The notes under the pieces: generated by a model
Database searches by the model: none
What the model was told of the DNA's origin: nothing
Seen by the model: the letters and a program-made list of their open reading frames with translations, nothing else
Program-made: the position numbers and the translations under genes
DNA from: Noviherbaspirillum suwonense
GTDB taxonomy: Bacteria > Pseudomonadota > Gammaproteobacteria > Burkholderiales > Burkholderiaceae_D
Reading direction: 5' to 3'
DNA: 64,000 nt
Assembly (NCBI RefSeq): GCF_900182955.1
Contig: NZ_FXUL01000015.1
Span: 101,127-165,126, forward strand
Shown: positions 18,513-30,708 of the stretch, one piece after another
Layout: each line of letters begins with the position of its first letter
Position numbering within the stretch: the first letter of the stretch is position 1

Positions 18513-19505
18513 ATGACTCGCCCCACTTACCTGCCCGATAATTTCACCTTCGCCATTCTCCTCACCGTCATCCTGGCAAGCGTGCTGCCCTGCTCCGGCC
18601 AGTTCGCGGAGGTTGCGCATGGCGTTGCCAGCGTCGCGATCGGACTGCTCTTTTTCCTGCACGGCGCCAAGCTGCCGCGCGAGGCCATCGTCGCCGGCGC
18701 GACCCACTGGCGCCTGCATGTGCTGGTGCTGTGCAGCACCTTCCTGCTCTTCCCGCTGCTGGGATGGATGATCAAGCCGTTGGCCCTGAAACTGGTCACC
18801 CCCGAGCTGTACACCGGGCTGCTGTTCCTGTGCGTGCTGCCGTCTACGGTGCAATCGTCGATCGCGCTGGTGGCCGTGGCGCGCGGCAATGTGCCCGCGG
18901 CGATCTGCAGCGCGTCGGCGTCCAACCTGATCGGCATCTTCCTCACGCCGCTGCTGGTCGGCCTGCTTGTGGTGCATGGCGCGTCGGCCGGTGCATCGCT
19001 TGAGTCGGTCGTGCCCATAATCATGCAGCTGCTGTTGCCATTCACGCTGGGCCAGCTGCTGCGGCCGCGCATCGGCGCCTGGGTCGACAAGCGCAAGGCG
19101 ACGCTGCGGCTGGTGGACCAGGGTTCCATCCTGCTGGTGGTTTATACCGCCTTCAGCGCCGCGGTGATCGAAGGCCTGTGGGACAGGCTGCCGATGACGG
19201 CGCTGGCAGGGCTGGTCGTGGTCAACCTGCTGCTGCTGGGCCTGGCCCTGAGCATTTCCACGCTGGTCAGCCGGCGCATGGGCTTCAACCGCGAAGATGA
19301 GATCACGCTGGTGTTCTGCGCATCGAAAAAAAGCCTTGCGAGCGGGCTGCCGATGGCCAAGGTGCTGTTCGCCAGCCAGAGCGTGGGCATGATCGTGCTG
19401 CCGCTGATGCTGTTCCACCAGATACAGCTGATGGTATGCGCGGTCCTGGCGCAGCGCTATGCGCGGCGCGCGGACGTGCTGCTGCCCGAGACTGCGCATC
19501 GATAA
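18513..19505 (+). CDS. Bile acid:sodium symporter family transporter (YfeH-like)
   Basis: 330 aa, about ten membrane segments. GVASVAIGLLFFLHGAKLPRE, LCVLPSTVQSSIALVAVARG (crossover region) and FCASKKSLASGLPMAKVLF are typical of the SBF-like branch that includes YfeH. Related transporters import organic anions with sodium; the substrate is unknown. A structured leader precedes it, and the gamma-glutamyltransferase-like gene starts 34 bp downstream on the same strand, so the two may form a unit. Confidence 0.88.
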   Translation: MTRPTYLPDNFTFAILLTVILASVLPCSGQFAEVAHGVASVAIGLLFFLHGAKLPREAIVAGATHWRLHVLVLCSTFLLFPLLGWMIKPLALKLVTPELYTGLLFLCVLPSTVQSSIALVAVARGNVPAAICSASASNLIGIFLTPLLVGLLVVHGASAGASLESVVPIIMQLLLPFTLGQLLRPRIGAWVDKRKATLRLVDQGSILLVVYTAFSAAVIEGLWDRLPMTALAGLVVVNLLLLGLALSISTLVSRRMGFNREDEITLVFCASKKSLASGLPMAKVLFASQSVGMIVLPLMLFHQIQLMVCAVLAQRYARRADVLLPETAHR

Positions 19506-19539
19506 CGTGACACTGCCAACAATCCACAGGGAGACAGCA

Positions 19540-21147
19540 ATGAATGCAAGCCCCAACCCGGCGCGCGGACGCCACGGCATGGCGACCGCGCCCAACGCGC
19601 TGGCGTCGCAAAGCGCAATGGCCGTGCTGCGCGAAGGCGGCAATGCGGTCGAGGCGATGATCGCCGCCGCGGCAACCATCGCGGTCGTCTATCCGCACAT
19701 GAACAGCATCGGCGGCGACGGCTTCTGGCTCATCGCCAGGCCGGGGGAAGCGCCGCGCGGCCTCGAAGGCTGCGGCGCGGCCGCCGGGGCGGCCAGCATC
19801 GACAGCTACCGCGAGCGCAATCTCTCCGCCATCCCGTTCCGCGGCGGCGCCGCGGCCAACACCGTGGCCGGCACCATCTCGGCATGGGACGCCGCACACG
19901 CCTATTCGCGGGACGCGCTCGGCGGGCGGCTGCCGCTGTCGCGGCTGCTGCAGGATGCGATCGACTACGCGCGCGACGGCATACCGGTCACGCGCAGCCA
20001 GTCGCTGGGCACCGCCGCCAAGCAGGACGAGTTGGCCGCGATCGCCGGCTTTGCCGACACCTTCCTGCCGAACGGCGCAGCGCCGCCTACCGGCAGCCTG
20101 TTCCGCCAGCCGCGGCTGGCGGACACGCTCGAACACCTGACGCGCGCCGGCCTTGCCGACTATTACCAGGGTGCGCTGGCGGAAAGCATCGCGCAGGACC
20201 TGGCGAAGCTCGACAGCCCGCTGATGCTGGCGGACCTGCAGCGCCATCGCGCCGAATGGAAGACGCCGCTGGCGTTGAAGCACAGCCTGGGCACGGTGTA
20301 CAACATGCCGCCGCCGACGCAGGGGCTGGTGTCGCTGCTGATCCTGGGCCAGCTTGACCGCCTGCTCGACGCCGGCATGGACCCGGTCGGCCCGGCGTTC
20401 GTGCATGCCTGCGTCGAGGCGACCAAGCTTGCGTTCGCGATCCGCGACCGAGAAGTCACCGACCCCGGCTACATGTCGGTGGTGCCGCAGGACCTGCTGG
20501 CGCCCGATGCGCTGGACCGGATGGCGGCCGGCGTCGACCGCGACCGCGCCGCGCCCTGGGGCAAGGGTCTCGGCCCGGCCGACACCGTGTGGATGGGCGT
20601 CATCGACGGCAACGGCGTCGCGGTCAGTTTCATCCAGAGCATCTACCACGAGTTCGGCAGCGGCCTAGTGCTGCCCGCCTCCGGCATCAACTGGCAGAAC
20701 CGCGGCTGCAGCTTCAGCCTGGACCCGCAGTCGCGCAATCCGCTGACGCCCTTCCGCAAGCCCTTCCACACGCTGAATCCGGCGCTGGCCCGATTCGACG
20801 ACGGGCGCACGCTGGTCTACGGCAACATGGGCGGCGATGGACAGCCGCAATCGCAGAGCGCGGTGTTCAGCCGCATCGCGATGTTCGGCATGAACCCGCA
20901 GGAAGCGATCAGCGCGCCGCGCTGGCTGCTGGGCCGTACCTGGGGCCAGAGCAGCGACAGCCTGAAACTGGAAGCGCGCTTTCCGCAAGAGACGGTGGCG
21001 GCGCTGCGCGCAATGGGGCACGAAGTCGACGTGATGGCCCCGATGGATGAAACCATGGGACACGCCGGCGCCATCATCCGGCATGCCAACGGGCTGCTGG
21101 AGGGCGCATCGGACCCGCGCAGCGACGGCGCGGCTGCTGGCTGGTAA
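19540..21147 (+). CDS. Gamma-glutamyltransferase family protein (Ntn hydrolase)
   Basis: 535 aa. N-terminal MATAPNALASQSAMAVLREGGNA-type motif (split across residues 14-36) and GGAAANTVAGT are typical. The expected autocleavage nucleophile aligns with T349 in ADTVWMGVIDGNGVAVS, so self-processing into two subunits is likely; GNMGGDGQPQSQ near the end is also conserved. Unlike classical periplasmic GGT there is no signal peptide, which points to a cytosolic amidase or gamma-glutamyl hydrolase. The start at 19540 is chosen because GGGAGA lies 6-10 bp upstream; the frame is open to 19459 inside the preceding gene. The physiological substrate is unknown. Confidence 0.87.
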   Translation: MNASPNPARGRHGMATAPNALASQSAMAVLREGGNAVEAMIAAAATIAVVYPHMNSIGGDGFWLIARPGEAPRGLEGCGAAAGAASIDSYRERNLSAIPFRGGAAANTVAGTISAWDAAHAYSRDALGGRLPLSRLLQDAIDYARDGIPVTRSQSLGTAAKQDELAAIAGFADTFLPNGAAPPTGSLFRQPRLADTLEHLTRAGLADYYQGALAESIAQDLAKLDSPLMLADLQRHRAEWKTPLALKHSLGTVYNMPPPTQGLVSLLILGQLDRLLDAGMDPVGPAFVHACVEATKLAFAIRDREVTDPGYMSVVPQDLLAPDALDRMAAGVDRDRAAPWGKGLGPADTVWMGVIDGNGVAVSFIQSIYHEFGSGLVLPASGINWQNRGCSFSLDPQSRNPLTPFRKPFHTLNPALARFDDGRTLVYGNMGGDGQPQSQSAVFSRIAMFGMNPQEAISAPRWLLGRTWGQSSDSLKLEARFPQETVAALRAMGHEVDVMAPMDETMGHAGAIIRHANGLLEGASDPRSDGAAAGW

Positions 21148-21153
21148 GTCGAT

Positions 21154-21199
21154 GAACCGCGGTTGAGCCGCGGTTCAATTTCGATTGAACCGCGGTTGA
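21154..21199. repeat. Perfect TTCG-loop hairpin with AACCGCGGTT repeats
   Basis: CCGCGGTTCAAT (21168-21179), TTCG loop, ATTGAACCGCGG (21184-21195): a perfect 12-bp stem. The palindromic core CCGCGG occurs three times in 42 bp (21157, 21168, 21190). No T-run follows on the plus strand. It lies after the GGT-like gene, facing the convergent cbiX gene. Confidence 0.6.
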
Positions 21200-21263
21200 A
21201 CCTGTCAGCTGCCCGCAGGGTGCATCGGGCGCAGCGCCCGGCACCCTGCGAACCCGACCGCAT

Positions 21264-21644
21264 TTACGCTGCCGGATCCGGCACTGCGGCCACGCAGTAC
21301 CTTGCAATCGCCTCCAGCACCGCCGCATCCTCGCCCACCGCCGGCGCAACCGTGATCTCCAGGCCCGGATGGGCGCTGCGCAGCTCGTCCACCAGCAGCG
21401 GCAGGTCGCGCAGCACATGTCCGCCCTGCCCGAGGAACACCGGCACCAGGGACACTTTCCCGCATCCCTCCTGCACCAGGCCGGCCACCGCTTCCGGCAG
21501 CCGCGGCGACATCAGCTCGAGAAACGCGAGCCTGACCGCGGTCTCCGGCAGGGCGGCCTGCGAAATCTCGCGCAGGCGCTCGAACGGCGCGGCCCAGCGC
21601 GGGTCTCTTGCGCCATGCGCAAACAGGATCAATGCTTGTTTCAT
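21264..21644 (-). CDS. cbiX: Small sirohydrochlorin chelatase (CbiX/SirB type)
   Basis: 126 aa, the short single-domain CbiX form. LILFAHGARDPRWAAPFERL carries the metal-site His of the chelatase family, and VSLVPVFLGQGGHVLRDLP the second. It inserts cobalt, iron or nickel into sirohydrochlorin; for this short form the metal cannot be told from sequence. Its ATG directly follows the TAG stop of lptG with no spacer, so translation is probably coupled to the LPS export genes, an unusual partnership. Confidence 0.88.
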   Translation of the reverse strand: MKQALILFAHGARDPRWAAPFERLREISQAALPETAVRLAFLELMSPRLPEAVAGLVQEGCGKVSLVPVFLGQGGHVLRDLPLLVDELRSAHPGLEITVAPAVGEDAAVLEAIARYCVAAVPDPAA

Positions 21645-22793
21645 CTAACGCCTTTCAACCCACATCAATGTGGCGATCGCCGCCAGCAGGAACAGCACGC
21701 TGGGCAGCACTGCGGTGGCAAACGGCGGCCAGGTATTGAGCATGCCGATATGGGAAAACAGGCGGTTCACCAGCTGGAAGCTCACGCCTATCATGATGCC
21801 CGCGAAAATCTTGAGGCTGACGCCGCCGGCCCGGAAATGCAGGTAGGCGAACGGCAATGCGACCGCCATCATCACGAAAACGGCGAACGGATAGATCAGC
21901 TTGCGCCAGTAGGCGATTTCATAGCGCTCGGTGCGCTGCTTGTTTTCGGCAAGGTGCTTGCTGTACAGCGAAAGATTGGCCGCCGACATGCGCTCCGGGT
22001 CGGCGAACAGCACCGACAGGATCGCCGGCGTGATCTCGGAGATCAGCGGCATCGCGTCGAGCTTGTGCGTCGACACCGCGGCGGTGAGATCCAGGGTGCC
22101 CGGGCCGCTGCGGGTGGCATCGCGCTTGAAGCGGCTCTCGGACACCTGCGCCAGGGTCCAGGTGTTGTTGCCGGCATAGTCGGCCCGGGCGGCAATGATG
22201 TAGGCGCTGAGATGGAAGTCGGCATCGAATTCGTAGATGCGCAATGTCAGCAGTTCGCCGCTCGGACGCATCTCGCGCACGTTGAGGAAGCGCGTGCCGA
22301 CCACCTTGCCGCCGACGCCGTTTTCACGGATCACGTCCTTGGCCCACAGGCCGGAACGGAATTCCTGCGACACCGCGGCGCCCTTGACGCTCAGCTTGAG
22401 TTTTTCGGCGGACTCGGTCGCCCGCGGCGCAAGGTATTCGCCGAACACGAAAGTGAGGATGGCGAAGACGATGCCTATGCGGGCCAGCATCGCGGCCGTC
22501 TGGCGCGTCGACAGGCCGGAGACGCGCATGATGGTGAACTCGGAACGCGACGCCAGCTGCGCCAGCACATAGATGGTGCCGATCAGCGCGGCGATCGGCA
22601 TCAGCTCGTAGGCATAGCCGGGCAAAGCCAGCAGCACGTAGAGGAATGCATGCTGGAGCATGTAGCCGCCGGTGCCGACCGACTGCATCTCGCTCATCAC
22701 GTCGAAGAACGCGAACAGCGCCAGGAAGGCCAGCAGCACGAATGCGCTGGCGCGCAGGATCTCGGAGGCGAGGTAACGCTGCAGGACTTTCAT
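21645..22793 (-). CDS. lptG: LPS export ABC transporter permease LptG
   Basis: 382 aa, six membrane helices with a large periplasmic beta-jellyroll loop between helices 3 and 4. The start MKVLQRYLASEILRASAFVL and FTIMRVSGLSTRQTAAMLAR are typical of the YjgP/YjgQ family. Together with LptF and the LptB ATPase it extracts lipopolysaccharide from the inner membrane. It overlaps lptF by 4 bp and is followed without spacing by cbiX. Confidence 0.95.
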   Translation of the reverse strand: MKVLQRYLASEILRASAFVLLAFLALFAFFDVMSEMQSVGTGGYMLQHAFLYVLLALPGYAYELMPIAALIGTIYVLAQLASRSEFTIMRVSGLSTRQTAAMLARIGIVFAILTFVFGEYLAPRATESAEKLKLSVKGAAVSQEFRSGLWAKDVIRENGVGGKVVGTRFLNVREMRPSGELLTLRIYEFDADFHLSAYIIAARADYAGNNTWTLAQVSESRFKRDATRSGPGTLDLTAAVSTHKLDAMPLISEITPAILSVLFADPERMSAANLSLYSKHLAENKQRTERYEIAYWRKLIYPFAVFVMMAVALPFAYLHFRAGGVSLKIFAGIMIGVSFQLVNRLFSHIGMLNTWPPFATAVLPSVLFLLAAIATLMWVERR

Positions 22794-23917
22794 GCGCTGC
22801 GCCTGTGGAACAGCGAGCGCTTCAGCGCATTCCAGTACGCCAGCGGATGGTGGCGGCTATTCATCAGGATGCGCCAGGAAAACAGGAAGGCGACCAGCAC
22901 GGCGGTCAGCAGGTGCAGCGGCCACCATCCCGTCATCAGGCTCATGCGCTCCTGGCTCACGGCGGCCTGCAGGACGCTGACCATATTGCTGTAGACGACG
23001 AACACCAGCAGCGCCAGCAGCAGGTTGGCCGAGCGGCCGCCGCGCGGATTGACGAAGCCCAGCGGTATTCCCAGCAGCATCAGAAGCATGCCCATGAAGG
23101 GCAGCGCGATGCGCCACAGCAGTTCGCCGCGGTTCTGCGGCGTCGGGTTGTCCACCAGCTGGCCCAGCGACAGCGCGCGCGCCGAACTGGTCGCGGTGGC
23201 GCCTTGCGGCTGGCTGTTGATCAGCACGCCATACCGTTCGAACTCCATCAGCTGGAATTCCGGCTCGGATGGCGTGCCGTCGTAGCGCCGGCCATTCTTC
23301 AGCACGAGGAACTTGTCGCCCTTGGCATCGACTTCCGTCGTGCCTTCCCGCGCGACGATGACGCTGGACTTGCCGTCGCGGACGCTGTTGATGAACACGT
23401 TCTTCACATTGCTCACGTCTTCCGTCAGGCCTTCGACGAAGAACACCCGGTCGGAGGACGACGATTCCTGGAAGCGCCCGGGCGAGACCCGGGAGACGTC
23501 TTCACGCTGCTCGAAGCGTTCGCGGAACTCGGCGCTCTGGCGGTTGGCCCACGGCGTCACCGCGAGGCTCAGGACGGCGATCAGCAGCACCAGCGGCATG
23601 CCGACGGTGAGCACCGGCCTGATCCAGGCGGTGAGGCTCATGCCGGAGGCGAACCAGACCACCATTTCCGAGTCCTGGTAAGTGCGCGTCAATACCAGCA
23701 GCACGGATATGAAACCGGTCAGGATCAGGATGATGGGCAAATAATTCAGCGCCGAAAAACCGAGCAGCGCCACCACGTCCTGCGACGCGACCTTGCCGCC
23801 GGCAGCCTGGCCCAGGATGCGGATGAGCATGACGGTGATGGTGATCGAGAACAGCGTGGTGAAGACGGCGCCGGCGGTGCTGAGCAATTCGCGACGTAGA
23901 GCGCGTTGAAAAATCAT
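22790..23917 (-). CDS. lptF: LPS export ABC transporter permease LptF
   Basis: 375 aa with the YjgP/YjgQ fold: MIFQRALRRELLSTAGAVF at the N-terminus, YQDSEMVVWFASGMSLTAWI after helix 3, a periplasmic domain (about 125-270), and three C-terminal helices including LPFMGMLLMLLGIPLGF. Partner of LptG in the LptB2FG complex. First gene of the minus-strand unit lptF-lptG-cbiX and divergent from pepA with 37 bp between start codons, the order commonly seen in proteobacteria. Confidence 0.95.
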   Translation of the reverse strand: MIFQRALRRELLSTAGAVFTTLFSITITVMLIRILGQAAGGKVASQDVVALLGFSALNYLPIILILTGFISVLLVLTRTYQDSEMVVWFASGMSLTAWIRPVLTVGMPLVLLIAVLSLAVTPWANRQSAEFRERFEQREDVSRVSPGRFQESSSSDRVFFVEGLTEDVSNVKNVFINSVRDGKSSVIVAREGTTEVDAKGDKFLVLKNGRRYDGTPSEPEFQLMEFERYGVLINSQPQGATATSSARALSLGQLVDNPTPQNRGELLWRIALPFMGMLLMLLGIPLGFVNPRGGRSANLLLALLVFVVYSNMVSVLQAAVSQERMSLMTGWWPLHLLTAVLVAFLFSWRILMNSRHHPLAYWNALKRSLFHRRSA

Positions 23918-23924
23918 TCGATAC

Positions 23925-23930
23925 TATAAT
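23925..23930 (+). promoter_or_regulatory. -10 element for pepA
   Basis: A perfect TATAAT lies 24 bp before the pepA ATG, inside the 37-bp lptF/pepA divergent gap. No good -35 is present at 17 bp. The complementary strand offers TATAGT for a minus-strand promoter. Confidence 0.45.
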
Positions 23931-23954
23931 TGCGTGGACTAAAAAGGAGCATTC

Positions 23955-25466
23955 ATGGACTTTAGCATAAAAACATTCGACGCCCGGACCACCCTGGCCC
24001 AGGCAAAAAGCGGCGTGATCGTCGTGGGCGTCTTTGAGAACAAGGTCATGACGGCAGCCGCCGCCGGACTCGACGGCGACGGTGCAATCACCGCCGCGCT
24101 CAAGTCCGGCGACCTCAGCGGCAAGGCCGGCAGCACGCTGCTGCTGCGCGGCGCGGCCGGCGCAACGGCCGAACGGGTGCTGCTGCTGGGCCTCGGCAAG
24201 GAAGAACCCGTCACGCCCAAGGACTACTCCACGGCTGTCCAGGCGCTGGCGCGCACGCTGTCCTCGCTGGGCGCAGCCGATGCGCTGGTGTCGCTGCCCT
24301 TCGAGCGCGTCAAGGAACGGGACGCGAACTGGGCCATGCAGGCGCTGGTGCTGGCGCTGTGCGAATCGCGCTATCGCTTCGACGAACTGAAGAGCAAGAA
24401 GGAACCGGCGCCGGCCGGCGTGCGCAAGGTCGCGCTGGTGGTCGACGCCTCGAGCGCCGCCGCCGGACGCGCGGTGCTGGCGCAGGCGCAGGCGCTGGCC
24501 AACGGCGTCGAGCTGGCCAAGGACCTCGGCAACCTGCCGCCGAACGTCTGCACTCCGACCTATCTCGCCAACACCGCCAAGAAACTGGCCAAGCAGTTCG
24601 GCTTCGGCGTCGAGGTGCTGGACCGCAAGCAGATGGAAGCGCTGAAGATGGGCAGCTTCCTGTCGGTCACCAACGGCACAGTGGAGCCGCCGAAGTTCAT
24701 CGTGCTCAAGCACCAGGGCGGCAAGTCCCGCGAAGCGCCGACGGTCCTGGTCGGCAAGGGCATCACCTTCGACTCGGGCGGCATCTCGCTCAAGCCGGGC
24801 GCGGCAATGGATGAAATGAAATACGACATGTGCGGCGCGGCCTCGGTGCTGGGCACCTTCCGCGCGATCGGCGAGATGGGGCTGAAGCTCAACGTGATCG
24901 GCGTCATCCCGACCACCGAGAACATGCCTTCGGGCACGGCGACGCGGCCGGGCGACATCGTGACATCGATGTCGGGCCAGACCATCGAGATCCTGAACAC
25001 CGACGCCGAGGGCCGCCTGATCCTGTGCGACGCACTGACCTATGTCGAGCGCTTCAAGCCGGCCGTGGTGGTCGACATCGCGACGCTGACAGGCGCCTGC
25101 ATCACCGCGCTGGGCCATCACAACTCCGGCCTGTTCACACGCCACGACGACGCGCACGACGCGCTGGCCGATGCATTGCTCGCCGCCGGCAAGACCGCGG
25201 ACGACACCGCCTGGCGCCTGCCGATCGAGGACAGCTACCAGGAGCAGCTGAAGTCCAACTTCGCCGACATGGCCAATATCGGCGGCGCGCCGGGCGGCAG
25301 TATCACCGCTGCCTGCTTCCTCGAGCGCTACACCCGCGCCTACACCTGGGCCCACCTCGACATCGCCGGCACCGCCTGGAAAGGCGGCGCGGCCAAGGGC
25401 GCAACCGGGCGCCCGGTGCCGATGCTGACCACCTTCCTGATCAACCGGGCCCAAGCCGCGCGTTGA
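23955..25466 (+). CDS. pepA: Leucyl aminopeptidase (M17 family)
   Basis: 503 aa, the full length of PepA. N-terminal macrodomain-like part (1-170), then the catalytic domain with [29 protein letters not shown] and the signature NTDAEGRL, which hold the two zinc ligands and catalytic Arg. It is a cytosolic hexameric peptidase removing N-terminal residues; in E. coli PepA also binds DNA in Xer recombination. AAGGAG lies 6 bp before the ATG. The holC gene that often follows pepA is replaced here by the exonuclease III gene. Confidence 0.97.
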   Translation: MDFSIKTFDARTTLAQAKSGVIVVGVFENKVMTAAAAGLDGDGAITAALKSGDLSGKAGSTLLLRGAAGATAERVLLLGLGKEEPVTPKDYSTAVQALARTLSSLGAADALVSLPFERVKERDANWAMQALVLALCESRYRFDELKSKKEPAPAGVRKVALVVDASSAAAGRAVLAQAQALANGVELAKDLGNLPPNVCTPTYLANTAKKLAKQFGFGVEVLDRKQMEALKMGSFLSVTNGTVEPPKFIVLKHQGGKSREAPTVLVGKGITFDSGGISLKPGAAMDEMKYDMCGAASVLGTFRAIGEMGLKLNVIGVIPTTENMPSGTATRPGDIVTSMSGQTIEILNTDAEGRLILCDALTYVERFKPAVVVDIATLTGACITALGHHNSGLFTRHDDAHDALADALLAAGKTADDTAWRLPIEDSYQEQLKSNFADMANIGGAPGGSITAACFLERYTRAYTWAHLDIAGTAWKGGAAKGATGRPVPMLTTFLINRAQAAR

Positions 25467-25486
25467 CCAGGCTGTAGACAGGCATT

Positions 25487-25521
25487 GCGCCGGTCCTGCC
25501 GCGAGCGGGGCCGGCGCTTTT
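25487..25521 (+). terminator. Rho-independent terminator of pepA
   Basis: The stem GCGCCGGTCC / GGGCCGGCGC (25487-25496 with 25508-25517, one wobble pair) is followed by TTTT at 25518-25521. Confidence 0.7.
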
Positions 25522-25539
25522 CATTTCATCGGGGACACC

Positions 25540-26307
25540 ATGAAACTAGCAAGCTGGAATGTGAATTCGCTGAAGGTCAGGCTGCCGCACGTGCTGCAGT
25601 GGCTGGCCGACACGCAGGTCGACGTGCTGTGCCTGCAGGAGACCAAGCTCACCGACGACAAGTTTCCGGTCGCGGAGATCGAGGCGGCCGGCTACCAGGT
25701 GGCGTACAGCGGCCAGAAGACCTATAACGGCGTCGCCATCCTGTCGCGCCACCCGCTGGCCAACGAGGTGAAGAACAACCCGCTGTTCCCGGACGAGCAG
25801 CAGCGCATCATCGCCGCCACCATCGAGGGCATGCGCATCGTCTGCGCCTACGTCCCCAACGGCCAGACCGTGGGCTCGGACAAGTATGCATACAAGCTGA
25901 ACTGGCTGGCGTCGCTGCGCGACTGGCTGGCGGCCGAGCTGCAGGCGCATCCGTCGCTGGCGCTGCTGGGCGACTACAACGTCGCGCCGGCCGACCGCGA
26001 CGTGCATGACCCGGCGGCCTGGGTCGGTTCGGTGCTGGTATCGGAACCGGAGCGCGCGGCGTTCCAGGCGCTGTGCGCGCTGAACCTGACGGACGCGTTC
26101 CGCCTGTTCGAGCAGCCGGACAAGGTGTTCAGCTGGTGGGACTACCGGCAGATGGCGTTCCGCCGCAACATGGGCCTGCGCATCGACCACATCCTTTTGT
26201 CGCCGCCGCTGGCGGCGCGCTGCACGGCCTGCATCATAGATAAGGCGCCGCGCAAGCTGGAGCAGCCGTCGGACCATACACCGGTGATTGCGACGCTCGC
26301 GTCCTGA
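25540..26307 (+). CDS. xth: Exodeoxyribonuclease III
   Basis: 255 aa, EEP-fold AP endonuclease/3'-exonuclease for base-excision repair. KLASWNVNSLKVRLPHV, the metal-binding E34 in CLQETKL, LGDYNVAP, the RIDHILLS segment and the catalytic SDHTPV near the C-terminus are all present. GGGGACACC precedes the ATG. It lies after the pepA terminator and directly before the composite repeat region. Confidence 0.95.
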   Translation: MKLASWNVNSLKVRLPHVLQWLADTQVDVLCLQETKLTDDKFPVAEIEAAGYQVAYSGQKTYNGVAILSRHPLANEVKNNPLFPDEQQRIIAATIEGMRIVCAYVPNGQTVGSDKYAYKLNWLASLRDWLAAELQAHPSLALLGDYNVAPADRDVHDPAAWVGSVLVSEPERAAFQALCALNLTDAFRLFEQPDKVFSWWDYRQMAFRRNMGLRIDHILLSPPLAARCTACIIDKAPRKLEQPSDHTPVIATLAS

Positions 26308-26324
26308 GCGGAGGTCGATGCGGT

Positions 26325-27165
<841 letters not shown>

Positions 27166-27435
27166 CTACGGCTTGCCACCCACCCTACCCTTCAATTGCT
27201 TCTCGAACGCCACGTCAAGCTTGCTGACCCGCTTGATCTCCTGCGGACCAAAGGCATTGACGAAAGCAACGAACTCGTCCTGGTCCAACGGCGGGCTCAG
27301 CTGTTCCATGTCGCCGTTCTCGGTGACGATGGCCAGGGTGAACAGGCCGCTGGCGCTGCGCACCATTGAAAAATCGGAACTGCCGCTGCGGCGCTTGAGC
27401 CGCTCCACTGCCGCGCTTGCTCTGGTTGATCGCAT
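27166..27435 (-). CDS. Hypothetical protein
   Basis: 89 aa. The middle (LFTLAIVTENGDMEQLSPPL and DEFVAFVNAFGPQEIKRVSK) has a regular soluble alpha/beta pattern, with no signal peptide or known domain. It ends exactly where the composite repeat begins. It is upstream of nothing on its strand and lies 58 bp from the end of prpE. The protein-like composition supports a real gene; function unknown. Confidence 0.6.
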   Translation of the reverse strand: MRSTRASAAVERLKRRSGSSDFSMVRSASGLFTLAIVTENGDMEQLSPPLDQDEFVAFVNAFGPQEIKRVSKLDVAFEKQLKGRVGGKP

Positions 27436-27493
27436 TGCCCGTTCCCCGCTTTCCTAAGATGCAGCGATGATAAGGCAGATTGCGGGCGCGCTC

Positions 27494-29395
<1,902 letters not shown>

Positions 29396-29453
29396 GGCCT
29401 TGCCCCCGTGTGGTCTGGTGATCGTTGCGGACTGCCCTATCCTCTGCCCTGCC

Positions 29454-30644
29454 TCAGAATGCGTCGCCCGGCACGCGCACCCAGCCTTCCATCAGCACCC
29501 GCGCGCTGCGGCTCATGATGGCTTTTTTGACTTCCCATGCGCCATCGACCTGCGCTGCCTGCGCGCCGACGCGCAAGGTGCCTGACGGATGGCCGAAGCG
29601 CACTGCCTCGCGTTCGCTGCCGCCGGCAGCGGCGTTGACCACTGTGCCCGGTATCGCCGCCGCGGTGCCGATGGCGACCGCCGCCGTGCCCATCATCGCG
29701 TGATGCAGCTTGCCCATCGACATCGCCCGCACAAGCAGGTCTACGTCGCTGGCAGCCACTGCCTTGCCGCTCGACGACACATAGGCCGCAGGCCGTGCGA
29801 CGAAGGCGACCTTGGGCGTGTGCTGCCGTTTCGCCGCCTCGCTTACGTCCTTGATCAGGCCCATGCGCACCGCGCCGTAGGCACGGATCTTCTCGAAGCG
29901 GGCCAGCGCCTCCGGGTCGCCATTGATGGCGTCCTGCAGCTCGGTGCCGGTATAGCCGATCGCGTCGGCATTGACGAAGATGGTCGGTATGCCGGCATTG
30001 ATCATCGTCGCCTTCAGCGTGCCGATGCCCGGCACCTCGAGGTCGTCGACCAGGTTCCCGGTCGGGAACATCGCGCCGCCCGCGCCTTCTTCCTCGGCGG
30101 CCGGGTCCATGAATTCAAGCTGCACTTCGGCCGCCGGAAAGGTCACGCCGTCGAGTTCGAAGTCGCCGGTTTCCTGCACCGCGCCATTGGTCATCGGCAC
30201 ATGCGCAATGATGGTCTTGCCGATATTGGCCTGCCAGATGCGCACGGTCGCCATGCCGTCGCGCGGCACGCGGTCGGCGTCGATCAGGCCGTTGCTGATG
30301 GCGAACGGGCCGACCGCGGCGGACAGGTTGCCGCAGTTGCCGCTCCAGTCGACGAAGGCGCTGTCGATGGAAACCTGGCCGAACAGGTAGTCGACGTCAT
30401 GCTCCGGCCGGCTGCTTTTCGACAGGATCACGGTCTTGCTGGTGCTCGACGTCGCTCCGCCCATGCCGTCGATCTGCTTGCCGTACGGGTCAGGGCTGCC
30501 GATCACGCGCAGCAGCAGCGCGTCGCGCGCCGCGCCGGGGACCTGTGCCGCCTCGGGTAAATCCTGGAGGCGGAAGAACACGCCCTTGCTGGTGCCGCCG
30601 CGCATATAGGTCGCGGCGATCTTTATCTGGGCTGTATGTGCCAT
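29454..30644 (-). CDS. prpF: 2-methylaconitate cis-trans isomerase
   Basis: 396 aa, PrpF family with the diaminopimelate-epimerase-like fold. ATYMRGGTSKGVFFR at the N-terminus and DWSGNCGNLSAAVGPFAI (with the conserved Asn-Cys-Gly) are diagnostic. It isomerises the product of AcnD so that the second aconitase step can proceed; acnD and prpF always travel together in place of prpD, as here. RBS region contains GGAGAAG-like sequence when read on the minus strand near 30650. Confidence 0.96.
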   Translation of the reverse strand: MAHTAQIKIAATYMRGGTSKGVFFRLQDLPEAAQVPGAARDALLLRVIGSPDPYGKQIDGMGGATSSTSKTVILSKSSRPEHDVDYLFGQVSIDSAFVDWSGNCGNLSAAVGPFAISNGLIDADRVPRDGMATVRIWQANIGKTIIAHVPMTNGAVQETGDFELDGVTFPAAEVQLEFMDPAAEEEGAGGAMFPTGNLVDDLEVPGIGTLKATMINAGIPTIFVNADAIGYTGTELQDAINGDPEALARFEKIRAYGAVRMGLIKDVSEAAKRQHTPKVAFVARPAAYVSSSGKAVAASDVDLLVRAMSMGKLHHAMMGTAAVAIGTAAAIPGTVVNAAAGGSEREAVRFGHPSGTLRVGAQAAQVDGAWEVKKAIMSRSARVLMEGWVRVPGDAF

Positions 30645-30708
30645 GGAGAAGAATTCCTTGTAGCGCCCAGCGGCGCATCGCTGCGCCGCCGGGACATTGA
30701 TGCCTGCG

